Notes under the pieces: generated by a model | Told to the model about the DNA's origin: nothing | Databases searched by the model: none | The model's input: the letters and a program-made list of their open reading frames with translations, nothing else | Program-made: the position numbers and the translations under genes | DNA from: Bryum argenteum | Taxonomy: Eukaryota; Streptophyta; Bryopsida; Bryales; Bryaceae | Assembly (NCBI GenBank): GCA_037043015.1 | Contig: CM073323.1 | Location: 22,906,758-22,970,757 of the forward strand | Length of the DNA: 64,000 nt | Reading direction: 5' to 3' | Shown: one piece after another, positions 11,949-25,306 of the stretch | How positions within the stretch are numbered: position 1 is the stretch's first letter | Layout: each line of letters opens with the position of its first letter

Positions 11949-13156
11949 TTAATTATTCACATTCTAATCTTGTTAGAAGATGCGTTGTGCACTTGAGTCT
12001 TCCCGCCCCAATGCGACCACCAAGGCTCACGTGATCTCCTTGTCTATAGCCAACGAGCTCCTGGTCGCCTCAAATTCACCTCACTTGCTATGAGTTCTTG
12101 TTCTCTATGTATCAGCAAAACAACAAACCCTCGTTTGTCTTGTTGCGCATGAAAATCGCAGCTTTCTTAGACACCTTTCTCGTTGGGCGAATTACAGTCA
12201 CAATCGCCCCTTTCTAAGATACCTCTCTGACTCTCTCGTTGTACAAATTGCTGTCCTCAAAGCCATCACTTGCAAGCCGTCTCTCTCATGTCTCCCCCAA
12301 AATCTACCTGCTATTTCGAGGGCCTCACCAATGCCCTAGCCAACTGGGTAAGCGTTCGTAGCAGCTACCAAGGAGGATGGGGGAGAGGTGAAGGACTATT
12401 TCCCTAGAGTAATTGGGGGCCGCAGACCCCATTTCTGAATTCAAAATCATCAAAAATGGCATTGGGGAGGTCCCACGAATTCTAGGATGCCTCCATGGTA
12501 GCTACCACGAACCATTGCTCTAGCCAACTGGGTCTTCCAGGGATGCGATAAGGGATGCTCCTCTGATGAAAGCTGCAAAGTTGTAAGATTTTATACCGGC
12601 CAGTAAGTAAGCATTTGGAGCATTTGAGTTTCGAGGCTACAAGTGGAAGGCAATTTTCTGTCGTTAAGGATGACTCCATCTCATGAGCTTCGGCGAAGGC
12701 TGCAGCTAATCTTCGAAGCAAGCACCATGAACACCCAAGTGGGGCTCAAAACGAGATACATCCAGTTTGACTCTCGTGTGCCGGCCACATGACAATTTGG
12801 AGAATTTAATGAAAGGTATTCCCACGCATATTCCACACCTAGTGTTTCATCTTTTTAGACTCGCCGACTTCATTAATACATGCATTCGAAATTTCAGTGC
12901 CATTGTTCACACAAGCTTAACGTTGTCATCATCGATCAAGCTCAAAACTACAGAAGAGTTACTTAATGATTTGTGATAAATGTACTAATTTACATAAGAA
13001 TGTTGCTATTGTTGCTTGATATTTTATCCTAGAGCTTGATTAGTCAAGATGGGAATCTTCCAATGGTATCGGAAACAACACTCAGTTTGGTCAGTCAGGA
13101 GAAAAAACTCATAACATTTTCAAATCTTAAAAAACTTAACAACTATTGTGTAGTGG

Positions 13157-13267
13157 CACTAGAAGAAAAGTGGCTTAAGTATACAACTCGAGTACACCTC
13201 AAAAGTGGCGATTTACACCTAAGGTTGATATAGTGGCTGGTGTACTCAAGTCACTTTTCTACTAGTG
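13157..13267. mobile_element. 111-bp fold-back element with CACTAG ends
   Basis: Starts CACTAGAAGAAAAGTGGCTT and ends with the complement of CACTAGTAGAAAAGTGACTT; nearly the whole element is a hairpin. CACTA-start termini suggest an En/Spm-type derivative. No clean three-base target duplication is visible. Confidence 0.5.
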
Positions 13268-14304
13268 GGCAAAGTGTACAAAGTTGAGTGTCTAATTCCA
13301 TGAAGATTGTCATAAAACTTGATGGAGTGAGACAATCTTGCTAGAAGAGGTGGAGGGCTTGGTGGAAATTCCACCTCTTCACTACACAAGATTGTTGTTT
13401 CGTGAAACGTTTTCTTTTATATTAGAAAATGTTATAAGTCTTTACTTTTGATATAAATATTTACCAAGAGCAATGATTTCAGTACTTTTGTAAGATCCCA
13501 TTTTCACCAATATAGAGGTGAAAATATCGAACATCAATAAAAACGGATGCTTTTTATGTGAATTAGTGCATGTAACACTAATCAACAACTCTTGAGTAGT
13601 GCAAATTTCTAAGCTTCTTTAGACAACATTAAGAGTGTTCAAACTGTCATGAAATGATCCATAAATTTAATTGCATACTATAAATGAAAGTCCATAAGAT
13701 TATACAAATAGTTAAATCCCGTTCTAGATTACAAAAAAGAGATAACATACATTGTGCCAAGTTAGACTACCCACAGGAAGATTTGGTCATTTGTCCTAAG
13801 TATGCTAGTCAAACTGCTCACAAAGTTGCTTGAGAAACACAAGGAAATCAAAGGGTTAGAGAACGTAAGAACTAGGCCTACATTAGAGCTACTACTAGAG
13901 AAACAAAAATCTACTATTAGAAACAAAAAGCATCTATTAAGGAAAATCCACTTACTTTCCCCATGCATGAAAATTGCTTCCAGTATTATCTTGAAATTTG
14001 AGCCATTTTTGAGCACTCTATGACATGTTACTTTGTTTCAGTCACATGCTCAGATAGATAGATAGATAGATATAAACTCCGGTCCAAGGGGAAATTGGAA
14101 CAATACTACTTCCCCCTCTGGAGGGTGGACACTATAACTACGCTAGTTTCTAGCCTAGTTACTAGTGCCTTGAAGATACTTGGCATAGTATCCCCCCAAA
14201 GGGCTTTGAGGTACCCATACAACAAGGTCCAAAGACCCCAAAATAGTTGGGTGGACTATAGTGGTAAGTACCACGCCGGCACGACCTCCTCATTGGAGGG
14301 CCTA

Positions 14305-14693
14305 AGGTTGAAGTACCCATAACCACCAACATAAGAAAATTCGCCCATTTGTAAATGGTCTATTTATAGTGGGTAATTTTTTTTGGGTGGCAAGATAGTT
14401 TTTAAGAGGGTTTGTAATTTTTTAATATTTTTTTGTAAAACACATGAATTAATACAAATTTTCAAACAGTAAAGTACTGCAGGACCCGTAATCAACCTAT
14501 AGGGTATGCAAAAACCACCTTAGCTGGTACAAATTTCCATTCATGATTCGACCCAAAACCACCAGCTTTTTGACTGTTTTGATTGGTCAGTTTGAATTGA
14601 GTGTTCTGACAATGCTAGTTCAGGCTAGGTGCGGTTATTGGGAGATCTACATGTTGCTAATGGGGGTGCTGGTGGTTATGGGTACTTCAACCA
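14305..14693. mobile_element. TA-flanked MITE, TIR GGTTGAAGTACCCATAACCACC
   Basis: A terminal repeat of about 23 bases (GGTTGAAGTACCCATAACC then ACCA) is present at both ends in inverted orientation, flanked by TA (14303-14304 and 14694-14695). Length 389 bp; non-coding. Confidence 0.65.
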
Positions 14694-17003
14694 TAAGTCC
14701 TACCCACCAAGTCAAGACGTGTGGTGCCTTGTCACATGCTCACATACAATTGCGTCATGACTGCGTCTCCAATTGCAGTGGACAATCTAGTTTAGTGCAT
14801 TTATTCTACTGATGCGTGCTTAGAAAACAAGTGACCATGTGACTACTGAGTTTTTATACTTTTTGCAAGTTACAGGAATCTTCGATGAGATGCAAAACTC
14901 AATAGAACTGATTTCTCACAACAACTCTATCGTAAATGCAACTTTTCTATGGCACGAGAATTGAATGACATGGGTAACTAACTCTTGAGTATTCATGACT
15001 AGCTTGGACTTGTTCTTCTACTTGCGGAGACTCAATGAAGTGCAGCTGACTTGATCCTTCCCACTTTTGTTTCTGATTGGTACAAGAGGGTAGGAACACC
15101 CATACTGTACTCGCCGCATTTCCACAAAGCATTTTCTCACCTACTATTATTGTGCACTTGAGACTCTAGTTTTGTACAAAACCAACAAAAGGCACCTATT
15201 GATTGGCACAAGTCACCAAAAGGTTAGTTGTTCTTTTAGAAGGGGTCTATGCACATATTGTATATAGGTGTTTAGGCATACAAAACTTTGGAAATTCATA
15301 TTATATTCGTAAAGAACGAGAAGACTGTAAGATTTCCACTTGAGTTCCCCTTTTCATGGTGGATCTCAATTTTTGAGGAGCTCCACTAGATTGTATATAT
15401 GTTATTTTTTATTTTTTATTTTTTTTCTCTAGAAGTTTGGTGAGTTGCAAACCACATCCACTTTATTGAACATTGTTTGGATTTGTAGATTAGTTACAAT
15501 AAGCCTTCAAATACAAACAGGGTGAGGTTTTCTTAGTGCTTGAAAACTTCCTAATTTGGGTTACTGATGGTGTTCCTTTTTGGTTGCTAGTGACCTTTCT
15601 CTATGTGATTTTAGCTAATCATACTAATACCCTCTATATTAATGATAAAAATAATTTTCTCATTGATTTCCAAAGTTCTAGACTCTTTAACTTATTGTAC
15701 TTTATCTATTTTTAAAAAAAAAAATTGTTGTTGAGTGATTTGTGTTATAATACGTACAACGAAGATAGATTATTCCACCTCCTTTCAACTACCATGCTAA
15801 CACATGGCAATTTCTTAGTCAATACCGAGCAATGCGCAAGAGCAAGGGAAAATCGAACAAAAAGTGGCAGCCACGGATGTGGGCGCTAAAGTAAGAGCAA
15901 GAGTCACATGCAGAAGTCGTTAGGTCCCTAACTACTACTATCGAGCCTAGAAGATATCAAAACAATCAAAAGTATCGAAATGAATTCCATCGACCGCAAT
16001 AAAATTCCAAGCTTGCAACTTTTTAACAATAAAACTGCCAACCATCCCTAATTCTACACATGAATTTGTCACTCAAGGAAAAATATACACACAAATTACA
16101 ATGCCTTATTCAAATATAACTTGAAATCGCTTCTTCAAACACCCCAACATATTAAAATGAACTCTTTTCAAAACATCTCACATACCTCTCTCTCTCTCTC
16201 CCTATCTCTCCCTTCAGAAAGAGAAGAAGCTCCTTTTATCTTCTCAAAGAACCATTGTTCCCTTTTGTCCTCCTAAGTTAGCACTTCTCTCTTTTGTCCT
16301 CCCAAGAGCACCTTTCCCTTTTGTCCTCCTAAACTTCACTATAACCTTTCACCTCCTTATTCTTATTTACCTCCTCATCACCACAATAACTCATTTTTTA
16401 TTATTTTGATATATGAAACTATTCACAACAGAACACCATATCAATCTAATTTAAGCATTAATATATTTATTTTATTTTTTGAGCAAAATCTCATAACAGT
16501 AATTGGATGCATATTTTATAACACATTTAAATTTGTCTCCAAATTCCTTGAACCTTTAGGGGTTATTCAATTAGATTGTGATGCAGGTTTAGATTCAATC
16601 ACATGACACAATGCAAGTATTGGGAGTTAAAGCAAAACGTTAAAGAGTTTCTAGAAGCAATTGAATTTTCAATTATGGACCTTATATTCTTCAAAATAGA
16701 TCATAAACTATAAATTTACACCTTGCATAGAAGGTAAGCAATTTTGAGAGTGAATCACCAAATTGAGACCAATCATTTAACTCTTAAAAACATTGATAGT
16801 CTAATTTACATTGTCAACACATTGTTCCAAAATTTGGAGGCAAGGAAGCCCAACCACATTTTTCTAACATTGTAGCATTACATGATCCCCATCATACAAG
16901 CATACGTTGTTAATGATTACAAAGTCCCCCGTTTCGGCAAGCAAGCACTCCATCATGCCACTAGACTTTCATGCATGCTCAAAATCAACTCCAAAATTGT
17001 TAA

Positions 17004-17262
17004 CTCCTAAAGACCCAAGAAACTCGAAATGTCTTTTAGGAATGTCCGCAAGAGCGAAATGGAGCCAACTTTGATCGTTACAATCTCCCAAATGATTACG
17101 AATCAACAGTTCAAAATTGACATGTGAGTAAAGAGTCAAGTCAACTTTAAGATTCTATAGTTTGGTCGTCTAAATAATGCTTAGATTGAGTTCTTTTAGG
17201 CTTGAAGTAGAAGAAGGTCAATTTTTGTAATTTAGGCAATTTTGCATTAAGAATCTTTAGGG
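17004..17262. mobile_element. TTAA-flanked small element family B
   Basis: Flanked by TTAA at 17000-17003 and 17263-17266. Left end CTCCTAAAGACC; right end is the complement of CCCTAAAGATTC. Length 259 bp, as in the copy at 20951. Confidence 0.6.
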
Positions 17263-18298
17263 TTAACCTCTTAATGTTTAACTCATGTGTACAGAAACAA
17301 ACACATTGTCAAAAAAGTGTCATAAATAAAATCAAAGGTTAATTATTCAAATCTCAACTCTGCAATTCTGTAGTAGATATATTGTAAATCATGTGGCTCA
17401 AATTTTGAGTCATAAGGCCTTATAGATTGTGAGATCATAAAAATAGATGTAGATATAAACTCCAACCCTTTTTTTGGCCAGCGAAAATAAAGTTTTTGTT
17501 CATCTTTACAATAAGCCAATGTTTACTCGGCACATGGCCATTACTACATGACTACCCACCGCTTTTGGAAATAAACACTTTAGTATCCTAGAATAAACTT
17601 TGTGGTGACTTGTGGTCGATATCATCTTGGTTTTATGGTTTTATGGGAGTATAAGTGTTATTTTTGTTCTTGGTTGCATGCAAAGTCGTAATTCCAGGTT
17701 GATTGAAGGATGTTTGTATTACAATGAAAAGGTCGAGGTTTGATTCTTATTGGCTTTGTGTAAGCATTGGTTGTGATCTGTAAGACTTGGTGTTGCTAGT
17801 GATGTTATTATGGGCATGAAAGTAATTCCAATCAATCGGCCCCATCCCATCTACCTGACACAAGTGTAACTTTAGTGTAAGAAGTGGATTAGTCCATAAG
17901 TCATACCCCCACCTTTTTAATCGATTGGTGGGATTATTTGGTTGTTTTCTACTTTTTTTTTGGTGCAAGATAATTGAGCTAGCATGCTGGATGGAAATAT
18001 TGCACATTTCTATAATGTGTTTTCAATGTTGGGTTTGGGTATTTTGAATTTTTTTTTCTAAATGTTTGATTGAAGGGATATGTGTTGTACCTCTTGCTCC
18101 GGCGGACATCACTATTAGTGGGTCTATCTTCCACCAGAGGCAAACAATGTTGTTAATAAGTGGTTGGTATATTAGTGAGTGAGATTATAGCATATTAGTA
18201 CTCAAAAAACATCACAAAATCTGAGCATTTCACTTTGAAGTAAAATGCGACAACCAATAGACTTATTCCAATGAAAGAACCAGACACCAACTACGAAG

Positions 18299-18398
18299 AT
18301 GTTTACCTTCATTTCAGTAACACACTTGAACAAAAGAATGTTTACCTTCATTTCAGTAACACAATTGAACAAAAGAATGTTTACCTTCATTCCGAATC
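18299..18398. repeat. 39-bp tandem repeat, about 2.6 units
   Basis: Units start with ATGTTTACCTTCATTTCAG at 18299, 18338 and 18377, exactly 39 bases apart. As 39 is a multiple of three the frames stay open on both strands, which explains the small overlapping reading frames here. Confidence 0.8.
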
Positions 18399-18778
18399 TA
18401 ATACCAAAGTAATTTGGATCAAAGATATTCCAAATAGAAAGTTCTTAGCCTTCATCCTAAGATCTTGATTCTATATTTAAAAAAACATAGAAACATCTAT
18501 TTGATTTCCATAATTGCCTTACAATGGTAAAACCTACCCTATGTTTGAAAACCCAAAAACAAGAGCTGCCTTTACTAAATTGCAAACCATTTATCCCTCT
18601 TTTCCTGAATGGATATGAAATTTTTACCACAAAACTAGACATGATTTTAAGCCCAACCCAAGTGATTTCATCCAAAACAAACTCCGAATGAAGAAGTTAT
18701 GACTTGTCAAAATTGCTGCAGTCATCCAGAATGTCGATTTTTGACACTCGACTGGGTCAACGGTTGCCGAAGCATCTA

Positions 18779-19072
18779 AGGTAGAGGCACCTATACCCGA
18801 CCATTTAAGGATTTTAGCATATGATATTAAGGTATATATATTTTTTAGAATTTTTCATGTGTGCAAACATAAGGTTCTTGTTAAATGCAAAAAGTTTCGT
18901 GATTTTATTTGCATTATTCAAATAGTTATAATTGTTTAAAGTGAAAAGTTGCTTGGATCCTAAAGTCGATCACATGCTCAAATATACAAATGAGGTACAT
19001 CTGTTCTTTCAAAATCTAGGAATTGGGCTTGATCGGGTAGTGGTTGCCGGTCGGGTATAGGTGCCTCTACCA
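18779..19072. mobile_element. TA-flanked MITE (TIR GGTAGAGGCACCTATACCCG), copy 1
   Basis: Both ends carry a 23-base inverted repeat starting GGTAGAGGCACCTATACCCG. TA flanks at 18777-18778 and 19073-19074. A second copy of about 95 percent identity by eye lies at 56182-56474, 37 kb away, which points to recent transposition. Confidence 0.8.
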
Positions 19073-19379
19073 TAGTGTTTATAGGACAAACAATGTAGAA
19101 CAAAAAAAAGAGAAACGGAAGGACCGAAGGGATCATTTCAACAAAGTAAAGAGAATGCAACATCGTATAATGAGTAAAGTATCTCTCCCACAAACCGGAA
19201 GATTTCATAACAAATACCAAGTCCAGATTATTGAAGAATGTAAGATTCACAAATTCACAATCTGTTCCGAATCTCATCCGACCCTTTCATTCTATCCTGA
19301 AGAATGTAAAAACTAATTCTACCACAATCGAAAATGCCATCAAAGTAGAAGACTATCGGGAGTGTCTAAATATCCTCTA

Positions 19380-19614
19380 CGAGCGTGGCTCGGATGCCTG
19401 GCTCGGGTGGGGGTGGGGAAGGTGGGGTAAAATTTGCCCCTATTTTTAAATTTATTTAGGCCCCATTTGAACACATAGGGGGCTTCCAGGGGTAAATTGG
19501 GACCGCAGGCCCCAAATTTTGCAAAAAAAAATCTCAAAAAATGGCTCCAAATGGGGGAAACGGGGAGGGCCAGAAAATTGATCCCCACCGAGCCTGGCAT
19601 CCGAGCCACGCTCG
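19380..19614. mobile_element. TA-flanked MITE (TIR CGAGCGTGGCTCGGATGCC)
   Basis: Inverted ends of about 27 bases (CGAGCGTGGCTCGGATGCC continuing to GGCTCGG) differ at one base. TA flanks at 19378-19379 and 19615-19616. 235 bp with a GC-rich border and an A-rich core. Confidence 0.75.
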
Positions 19615-19800
19615 TAGGGGAGAAATAAAGAGACCCAAGACTATCCATGTTACACTCATACATCTTTCCTTTCAGAATCAGATCCTCCTGTATTACCGCT
19701 CATTACTCATCCAGTTAAAGAATGTTATAGATTAAAACTTGGACTATGATTACCTATTCTACTGATATGAATGAATGCAAGGTGATGATGCAACCTTTAA

Positions 19801-20538
19801 CCCTGGAACGTCGGAGCGGCCATTTTATGTCCGATGAACAGAACATTTTCACTGTAACCTATTATTGCGGGATGAATTTCATTCATGATTTTTGTAATTG
19901 GATTTATGAATGATAATAGCATATCATGGAATTCATTTGAGGTCATTTAAGGTATTTCCTAAGATCACATGTGGTATGAAAGTTGAAAGACTGGTTAAAA
20001 ACAAATCACCACAAAGTGCATTTCTGCAACTTTTTCCTACTTTTATTAAGTCTCAAATTTAGGCAACTAAATGATCTCTTTTGAGTTCAAGCTTAATTCA
20101 TAAAATGAATCTTACCAAGTCTTGTTTCTACTCCAAGTTAGAATTTCAAGAAATTCCTAATATCTAGTGATTTACTGACACCTTAAGTTTCCATGCCTAT
20201 AGGGTCTCTTTCCCAATTTTCAAATATAGCATGACACGAAACCATGGATTACACCATGATATTCTTCAGTACAATGACCCCTTATTCTAAAAATTTCAGA
20301 TTTTTTGAAAGTGATTTGTATTTGATATGAATTATTTTTGTTTTTTCTTTGAAAATTCACTTGAATTTCAAATCTTCCCAAAAAAATCTGAAATTTTTAC
20401 AGCATATGAAAAGCATGTGATCACATCTACGAAAAATAAAATAAAATATTTTACTTTCAGGTAAAGTGGCGAAATGGAGGATTCAGAGTAAGACATATCA
20501 AAGTTCAGGCCACGGTTATGGGCTCCGACGTTCTAGGG
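19801..20538. mobile_element. 738-bp TTAA-flanked element, family C
   Basis: TTAA at 19797-19800 and 20539-20542. Left terminus CCCTGGAACGTCGGAGC; right terminus is the complement of CCCTAGAACGTCGGAGC. No open frame of note. It shares the TTAA flank and CCCT terminus with families A and B but not their interiors. Confidence 0.65.
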
Positions 20539-20950
20539 TTAAGAATGCATTCATCAAGTTGATCAAATCGTGCACAAGTTAGACTGTAAACGTAAAAGCT
20601 GTTTTATTCATCCCACAGAATCAAAATGCCCATTCTTCTGACACAAATTATTCACTAGCCTTTGACAAAAAGAAGAAGAATACCAGACCCGTAAGGGTTG
20701 GCACGAATAAAGTGTCCGTTTGACCTACCCTTGATGATATGCCCACAAGACCTAATAACAGTGGTATGTAGCCTTTGACACTACACTTCACAAAGATCTA
20801 ACACCTGAATCTCAATGGAAAACTTGCGAAGATAGTTCTAAGTAGCAAAATTTCTTATGTGGCAAATGATCACTGTAACTCTAAATTGATGTACTTAACT
20901 AATAAATGTATGTTTCCATTTGGTCTTAGAGGCTGGCCTTACCTTCTTAA

Positions 20951-21210
20951 CCCCTAAAAGTCCTTGATACAAAATTGTTTAAATTATCAAAAAGAACATT
21001 CTTCTACTTCAGGTGCAAAGAAACTCAATCTAAGCATTGATTAGTAGATCCAACCGTAGGATCTTGAAGTTAACTTGACCCTTTTCTCGAATGTCAAATT
21101 TGAACCGTTCATTTTTCTCCAATTTTGAAATTATAATGGTCAAAGTTGGCTGAATTTTCTCCCTGCGGAAATTTCAAAAAGCGATTTCCGCTTTCTTGGA
21201 CCTTTAGGGG
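20951..21210. mobile_element. TTAA-type small element family B
   Basis: Left end CCCCTAAAAGTCC after TTAA (20947-20950); right end is the complement of CCCCTAAAGGTCC, followed by TTGA, a one-base change from TTAA. 260 bp. Confidence 0.6.
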
Positions 21211-21426
21211 TTGAAAGAGTGTGTGTCTCTACCTACATTCTTTAGTTATCGTTATTCCTACACAAATATTCACATGAAAATTTTTTAAAAATGGAGGAAT
21301 AAAAAATTAAATTAGTTAATATTTGGGAGGACAAAAAATAATTGAGCATTATTAAGCAATTCTTAAGGAAGCACCACAATTAAAAAGATTCTCTAGTTTT
21401 GAACACTTCAGAATAATCTTAGTTAA

Positions 21427-21788
21427 CCCTTAAACGCCCTTGGGGTCTAAAACGGGCAGCCCAAAATTGGATCACATCATCTTTTGGACTTGGGCACCAT
21501 GAATAGTGCACTTTTTGAACTTGGGCATCATGAATGGACCAATCAATGATGAGCTTGCAACCTCCTACAAGGTTATGTACCACCCCCACCTACCTACCAC
21601 AATCCTTTCAAACCACAAAATCACTCATACAAATTGTGATTTGAATTGTAAAATTTCACTTTTTGAATGCATCATAAGGAGGTGACCAGTTTGACATCAA
21701 AATATAAGAGAAAAGTTGAGCACAATGAGAGCTATAGGGAAGATTCTGTTGGAATCAAGCCCCTCGGGCTTGCTTGGGCGTTTAAAGG
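21427..21788. mobile_element. TTAA-flanked MITE family A, copy 2
   Basis: TTAA at 21423-21426 and 21789-21792. Termini CCCTTAAACGCCC and the complement of CCTTTAAACGCCC, the cleanest inverted ends of this family. The interior is colinear with copies at 10338 and 35398. Confidence 0.8.
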
Positions 21789-22424
21789 TTAATGAGGCCT
21801 AAATTGAGGAACCATTATGTAAATGAGGCTTCTATTCATGCCACTTTTCCAAAACTCGTTGATGAACAGATGTCCCCAAAATTGTGGAGGTGTTACGTTT
21901 TAGTGCATGTTCTTAACAAAGACCAAGGTGGGAAGATGCCTTAAGGCAAGCTGGAGTGAACTTCCCAAGAAGAATACAATAGCTTTGAAGGGTGATTTTC
22001 AGTGTATTTAGAGATACTATGAACTTTCTAGTACTAAGTCATTTCAGGAACACTCTTCAAAGTTTTACGGCAAAGTGTTCAAAAACAATGATTTCAACAT
22101 GAGTACTATACTTACGTTGCCGATGCACACAAATTACTCACATAGCAAACTTCACTACAAATATTCCATGTTGAAATTTGCGCCATTGCACCAGATTTCT
22201 ATTTCTACAGTGAGTGATTCCTTCGGAGAAAAGAAGAAGGGAGCGCAGGCTGTGAGCGGAGCATACGATTACGACAACTGAGGCGATCGCATCGAAAGAG
22301 AATTCAGAGACAATGCAAGGCCGGCGTCACATCAAAGGAAGATCTTTGGGGTCACATCAAAGTGGTGTGTGGATTCTCAGAGCGTCCGTCCATTTATAGA
22401 GAAATGGGCATCTGTAGGACAAAA

Positions 22425-22570
22425 CACCATATTCGTTTAATTGGGAATTTCTGTAAGATTGGGACTCTCTAAAATCTACAACTGGTATAGATTTTCCACG
22501 AAATCTATGGTAGTTATAGATTTTAGAGAGTCCCAATCTTGTAGAAATTCCCAATTAAACGAATATGGTG
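22425..22570. repeat. 146-bp near-perfect fold-back
   Basis: Two arms of about 70 bases are inverted copies with roughly six mismatches, around a loop near 22497. The outer end is CACCATATTCGTTTAATTGG and its complement. The transcript of either strand would fold into one long stem, like a pre-miRNA or siRNA hairpin; it could also be a MITE with very long terminal repeats. No clean target duplication is seen. Confidence 0.8.
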
Positions 22571-22839
22571 ATACGAGCTTTGGAATATTCAACTTCTCTC
22601 CTATTGATTCTATTCAATATAAATCGGCTGCGACGTCCACATGAAACTACTGCAACCATGCGTGTCCTAGTTGAAGCTACCGATCTAAAAAGACACATAT
22701 CTTAGCTTGACTGTAGGTTCACGTTTCTATTTTTTATAATTTTGTAAGGATCCAGAACAAAAAAAAATTTGTGCAATTGAGTTCCTCCTAATTTTCTCCT
22801 CTATCTAAACTAGGTCAATTTTATTATTTTTTGTGTATT

Positions 22840-23720
22840 TTCCAACGTTTTTCGAGGCCATAAATACTTTTAAATTCAATATCTCAAAATGTGCGAGCCG
22901 ATCCATAATCCATTTGTTGCCCACACTCCATACTTGCTTCCAATGACACCCTATGTGTCCCAATTTAATCAAAGGTCCTCGAGATAGTATCGTAAGAAAC
23001 AAACTATCTGCCTTAGGGACACATTATATGGGGTGACAATCCGTACATATGGGCTGAAGAGGGTGAAAATCCTCTTAACATGACTGGTTTACTTTTCAAA
23101 CTACAAGAAATGGAACAATAGCGTTGAGAGTATTTTCCCCTTGCTTCGGCACTATGTATAACTTTACTCCTTTATGTAAACCGTCACTTAGAGAATAGAC
23201 TAGTGCGTCCGCGCACAATTGCCAAGCTGACAAAATGAATTTCAAATATTTATGGAGCCATAAATACTTTATAATACAATATCTTTGGCTACATTGGCCC
23301 AATTTGCGATCCGAACGTTGTGCACACCCCTACAAAAAGTCTACGCTTGCAACGACACCTCATACAACCTGATCTGATCGGTTGTCTGGACATCATAATG
23401 CCGCCGACATTGTAATCATGCCATAAAAATGTAAACTATCTACCTTTATATATAAAGTGATAAGACTAAAATAGGCCACATCTAAACTTTGCGCGATAAA
23501 ACAACCCATTTTATAGTAAAGTGTGTTGGTTGGGTCGAGTGAAACTTTTACTCTAAGGAAAATTTTACATGGGGATTCAAACCGTACATGGGGTTATAGA
23601 AGACAAAAGTCATATCAAAGTCATTGGCCTAGTTTTTATACTTAAAGAACTAGATCAATTACATGAGAAGTATTTTGCCCTTCCATTGGCACCATGCGAA
23701 GTGTCCCTTAGAGTATGGAA
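22840..23720. repeat. Diverged direct duplications
   Basis: Segment 22840-22980 (CCATAAATACTTT, GCTTCCAATGACACC) recurs diverged at about 23230-23370, and segment 23030-23160 (CCGTACATATGGG) recurs at about 23560-23710. They look like old tandem duplication of non-coding DNA. Confidence 0.5.
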
Positions 23721-23933
23721 AAATAAAACCACATACTATGAAAAGCTTGTGTGATTATCATAGTAAATGGATAAAACAACATATGTATATTTATTGTGGA
23801 GGATAAATGGAAAAAGTCTTTGTAATATGAGCTATTGATAATATCACAAGCTTTACCCTTGTTCATCATAATAGCAAGTAAATTTTCTCAAAATGTTCAA
23901 ATCAACAAAAATGTAACTTGTAAGGGTATTTCC

Positions 23934-24335
23934 AACTGAGTGGCTAAAAGACGGGCTAAATGTAGCTGGGGAGGGCCTTGGAGAGTATCAATGGAGATGC
24001 TCTATAGTAAGGTGCTCAAACAATGGCTCAATTTTCAGCACATGAAATCTATTTACATGTAACCATTGGAAGCAATTTTTGTACATGGAGAAATTCAGTA
24101 GAAAGATAAAGCAAGTAGAATCATCATTTTTGGACTTTTCTACAACAAGTTATATATTTATAAAATTGGATATATAGGTGTTTCCAAAATGGTGCCCCGA
24201 AGTAACACCCTATAATGTCTACAGGAACTACATGGTACTACTGCATGAAGAAGCTATTATGTACCTATGACTGAAGATTACTTAAGCTCCGTAATGGGAC
24301 CTACTCCATTTCAGACCAATTTACGAGAGATGCTC
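23934..24335. mobile_element. PIF/Harbinger-like MITE, TSD TAA
   Basis: Left GGGTATTTCCAACTGAG and right complement of AGAGCATCTCTCG, with TAA at 23931-23933 and 24336-24338. Part of the interior (about 24050-24300) is similar to 26950-27200, between cyclophilin and the desiccation gene. Confidence 0.5.
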
Positions 24336-25306
24336 TAATTCATAATTAAAAGGATAACAAGAGGACAGAGCTGTCACATCCCATGCACCTCGACTGACAG
24401 GCACGGCCAATCGTGTAAAACTGAACATTTTGGCAGGAATCTCATTAATACAATAAAACCGCCCCCCCTCAATAATGTCCACGGTAAAAGGCGACAAATT
24501 TCCACCGTCCGATGAATCCTTCCTATCACCGTGGAGACCGTCCGATCCGCGCCGGAGCGAAAGATAAAGAAATCATAGATAAAGAAATTATATATAAAGA
24601 AAAAGAAGTCGAAGTACTAGCAGGGAAGGAGCTCGTCCTCTCCGCTCCGCCCCGGCTGCAGCTTTAGCGATGATTGATGCAACCGCCACATGCCGGGGCC
24701 CAGAGCCTCAGACTCCTCATTTGAATCCTCACTAGAGCCTTTGATTCGAGAAACAAACCAAAGAAACTAAAAAATACAGAGGAAATGCTTTGAATTGCGG
24801 AAGAGCGAGAGAGAGAGAGAATAGTGCCTGAATCGGTCCTCGTCGATTCTAAAATTGGTAAAACCCGCACTGATTGCTGGTATTACCTGAAAAGCTTCAA
24901 GGGTTTTTATTCTTGTCTGTGGCTTTGTTTGGAGCTAAGCTCCGGCTGAGTATCTGAAAATCCAGGCACGTGATCCGGTTTACAGCTTCGAGAGTACTTG
25001 CGAGAGTGAGATTGTTGTGAGAATCGACGTTTTAGGGTTTAGCTTTGAGAGAGGGAAAGACAAGGGTGGTGTTTGAATGGCGGTGGATCTGGAGTTTCTG
25101 ACATTCGGAACGGAATCTATCTGAATGAGAGTTTTTCGTCGATGATTGAGCTGGTTGGAATCCGATTCTTCCCCGATCCGGTGGTAATAGGTTAGTGAAT
25201 CTTCAGATGAAGATACGAGAGATTATGATGACGGGGGAGATTAGAGCGATCTCGTTGTTGTAACAGGAGGGAGGAATTTTCGAGTGTCGGCAGAGTTTGA
25301 GCAGCG

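Larger units (their letters stand above)
9686..25306. other. 15.6 kb gene-free, MITE-rich stretch
   Basis: I found no exon chain with splice sites and recognisable protein in this interval. It is AT-rich and consists largely of short inverted-repeat elements, fold-backs and simple repeats, listed separately. Simple repeats include CCTA (about 10499-10518), GATA (about 14053-14072), TC (about 16187-16210) with a short CCCTTTTGTCCTCC tandem (16258-16335), and GA (about 24806-24820). The last 700 bases (24600-25306) are GC-richer and probably hold the cyclophilin promoter and 5' UTR. Confidence 0.5.

Noticed and set aside
12482..12721. 79-codon minus-strand frame in the gene-free region
   Set aside because: No motif, no neighbouring exons, ordinary composition.
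18299..18398. CRISPR-like array
   Set aside because: Plain 39-base tandem repeat without spacers; the same holds for the 60-bp and 123-bp arrays.
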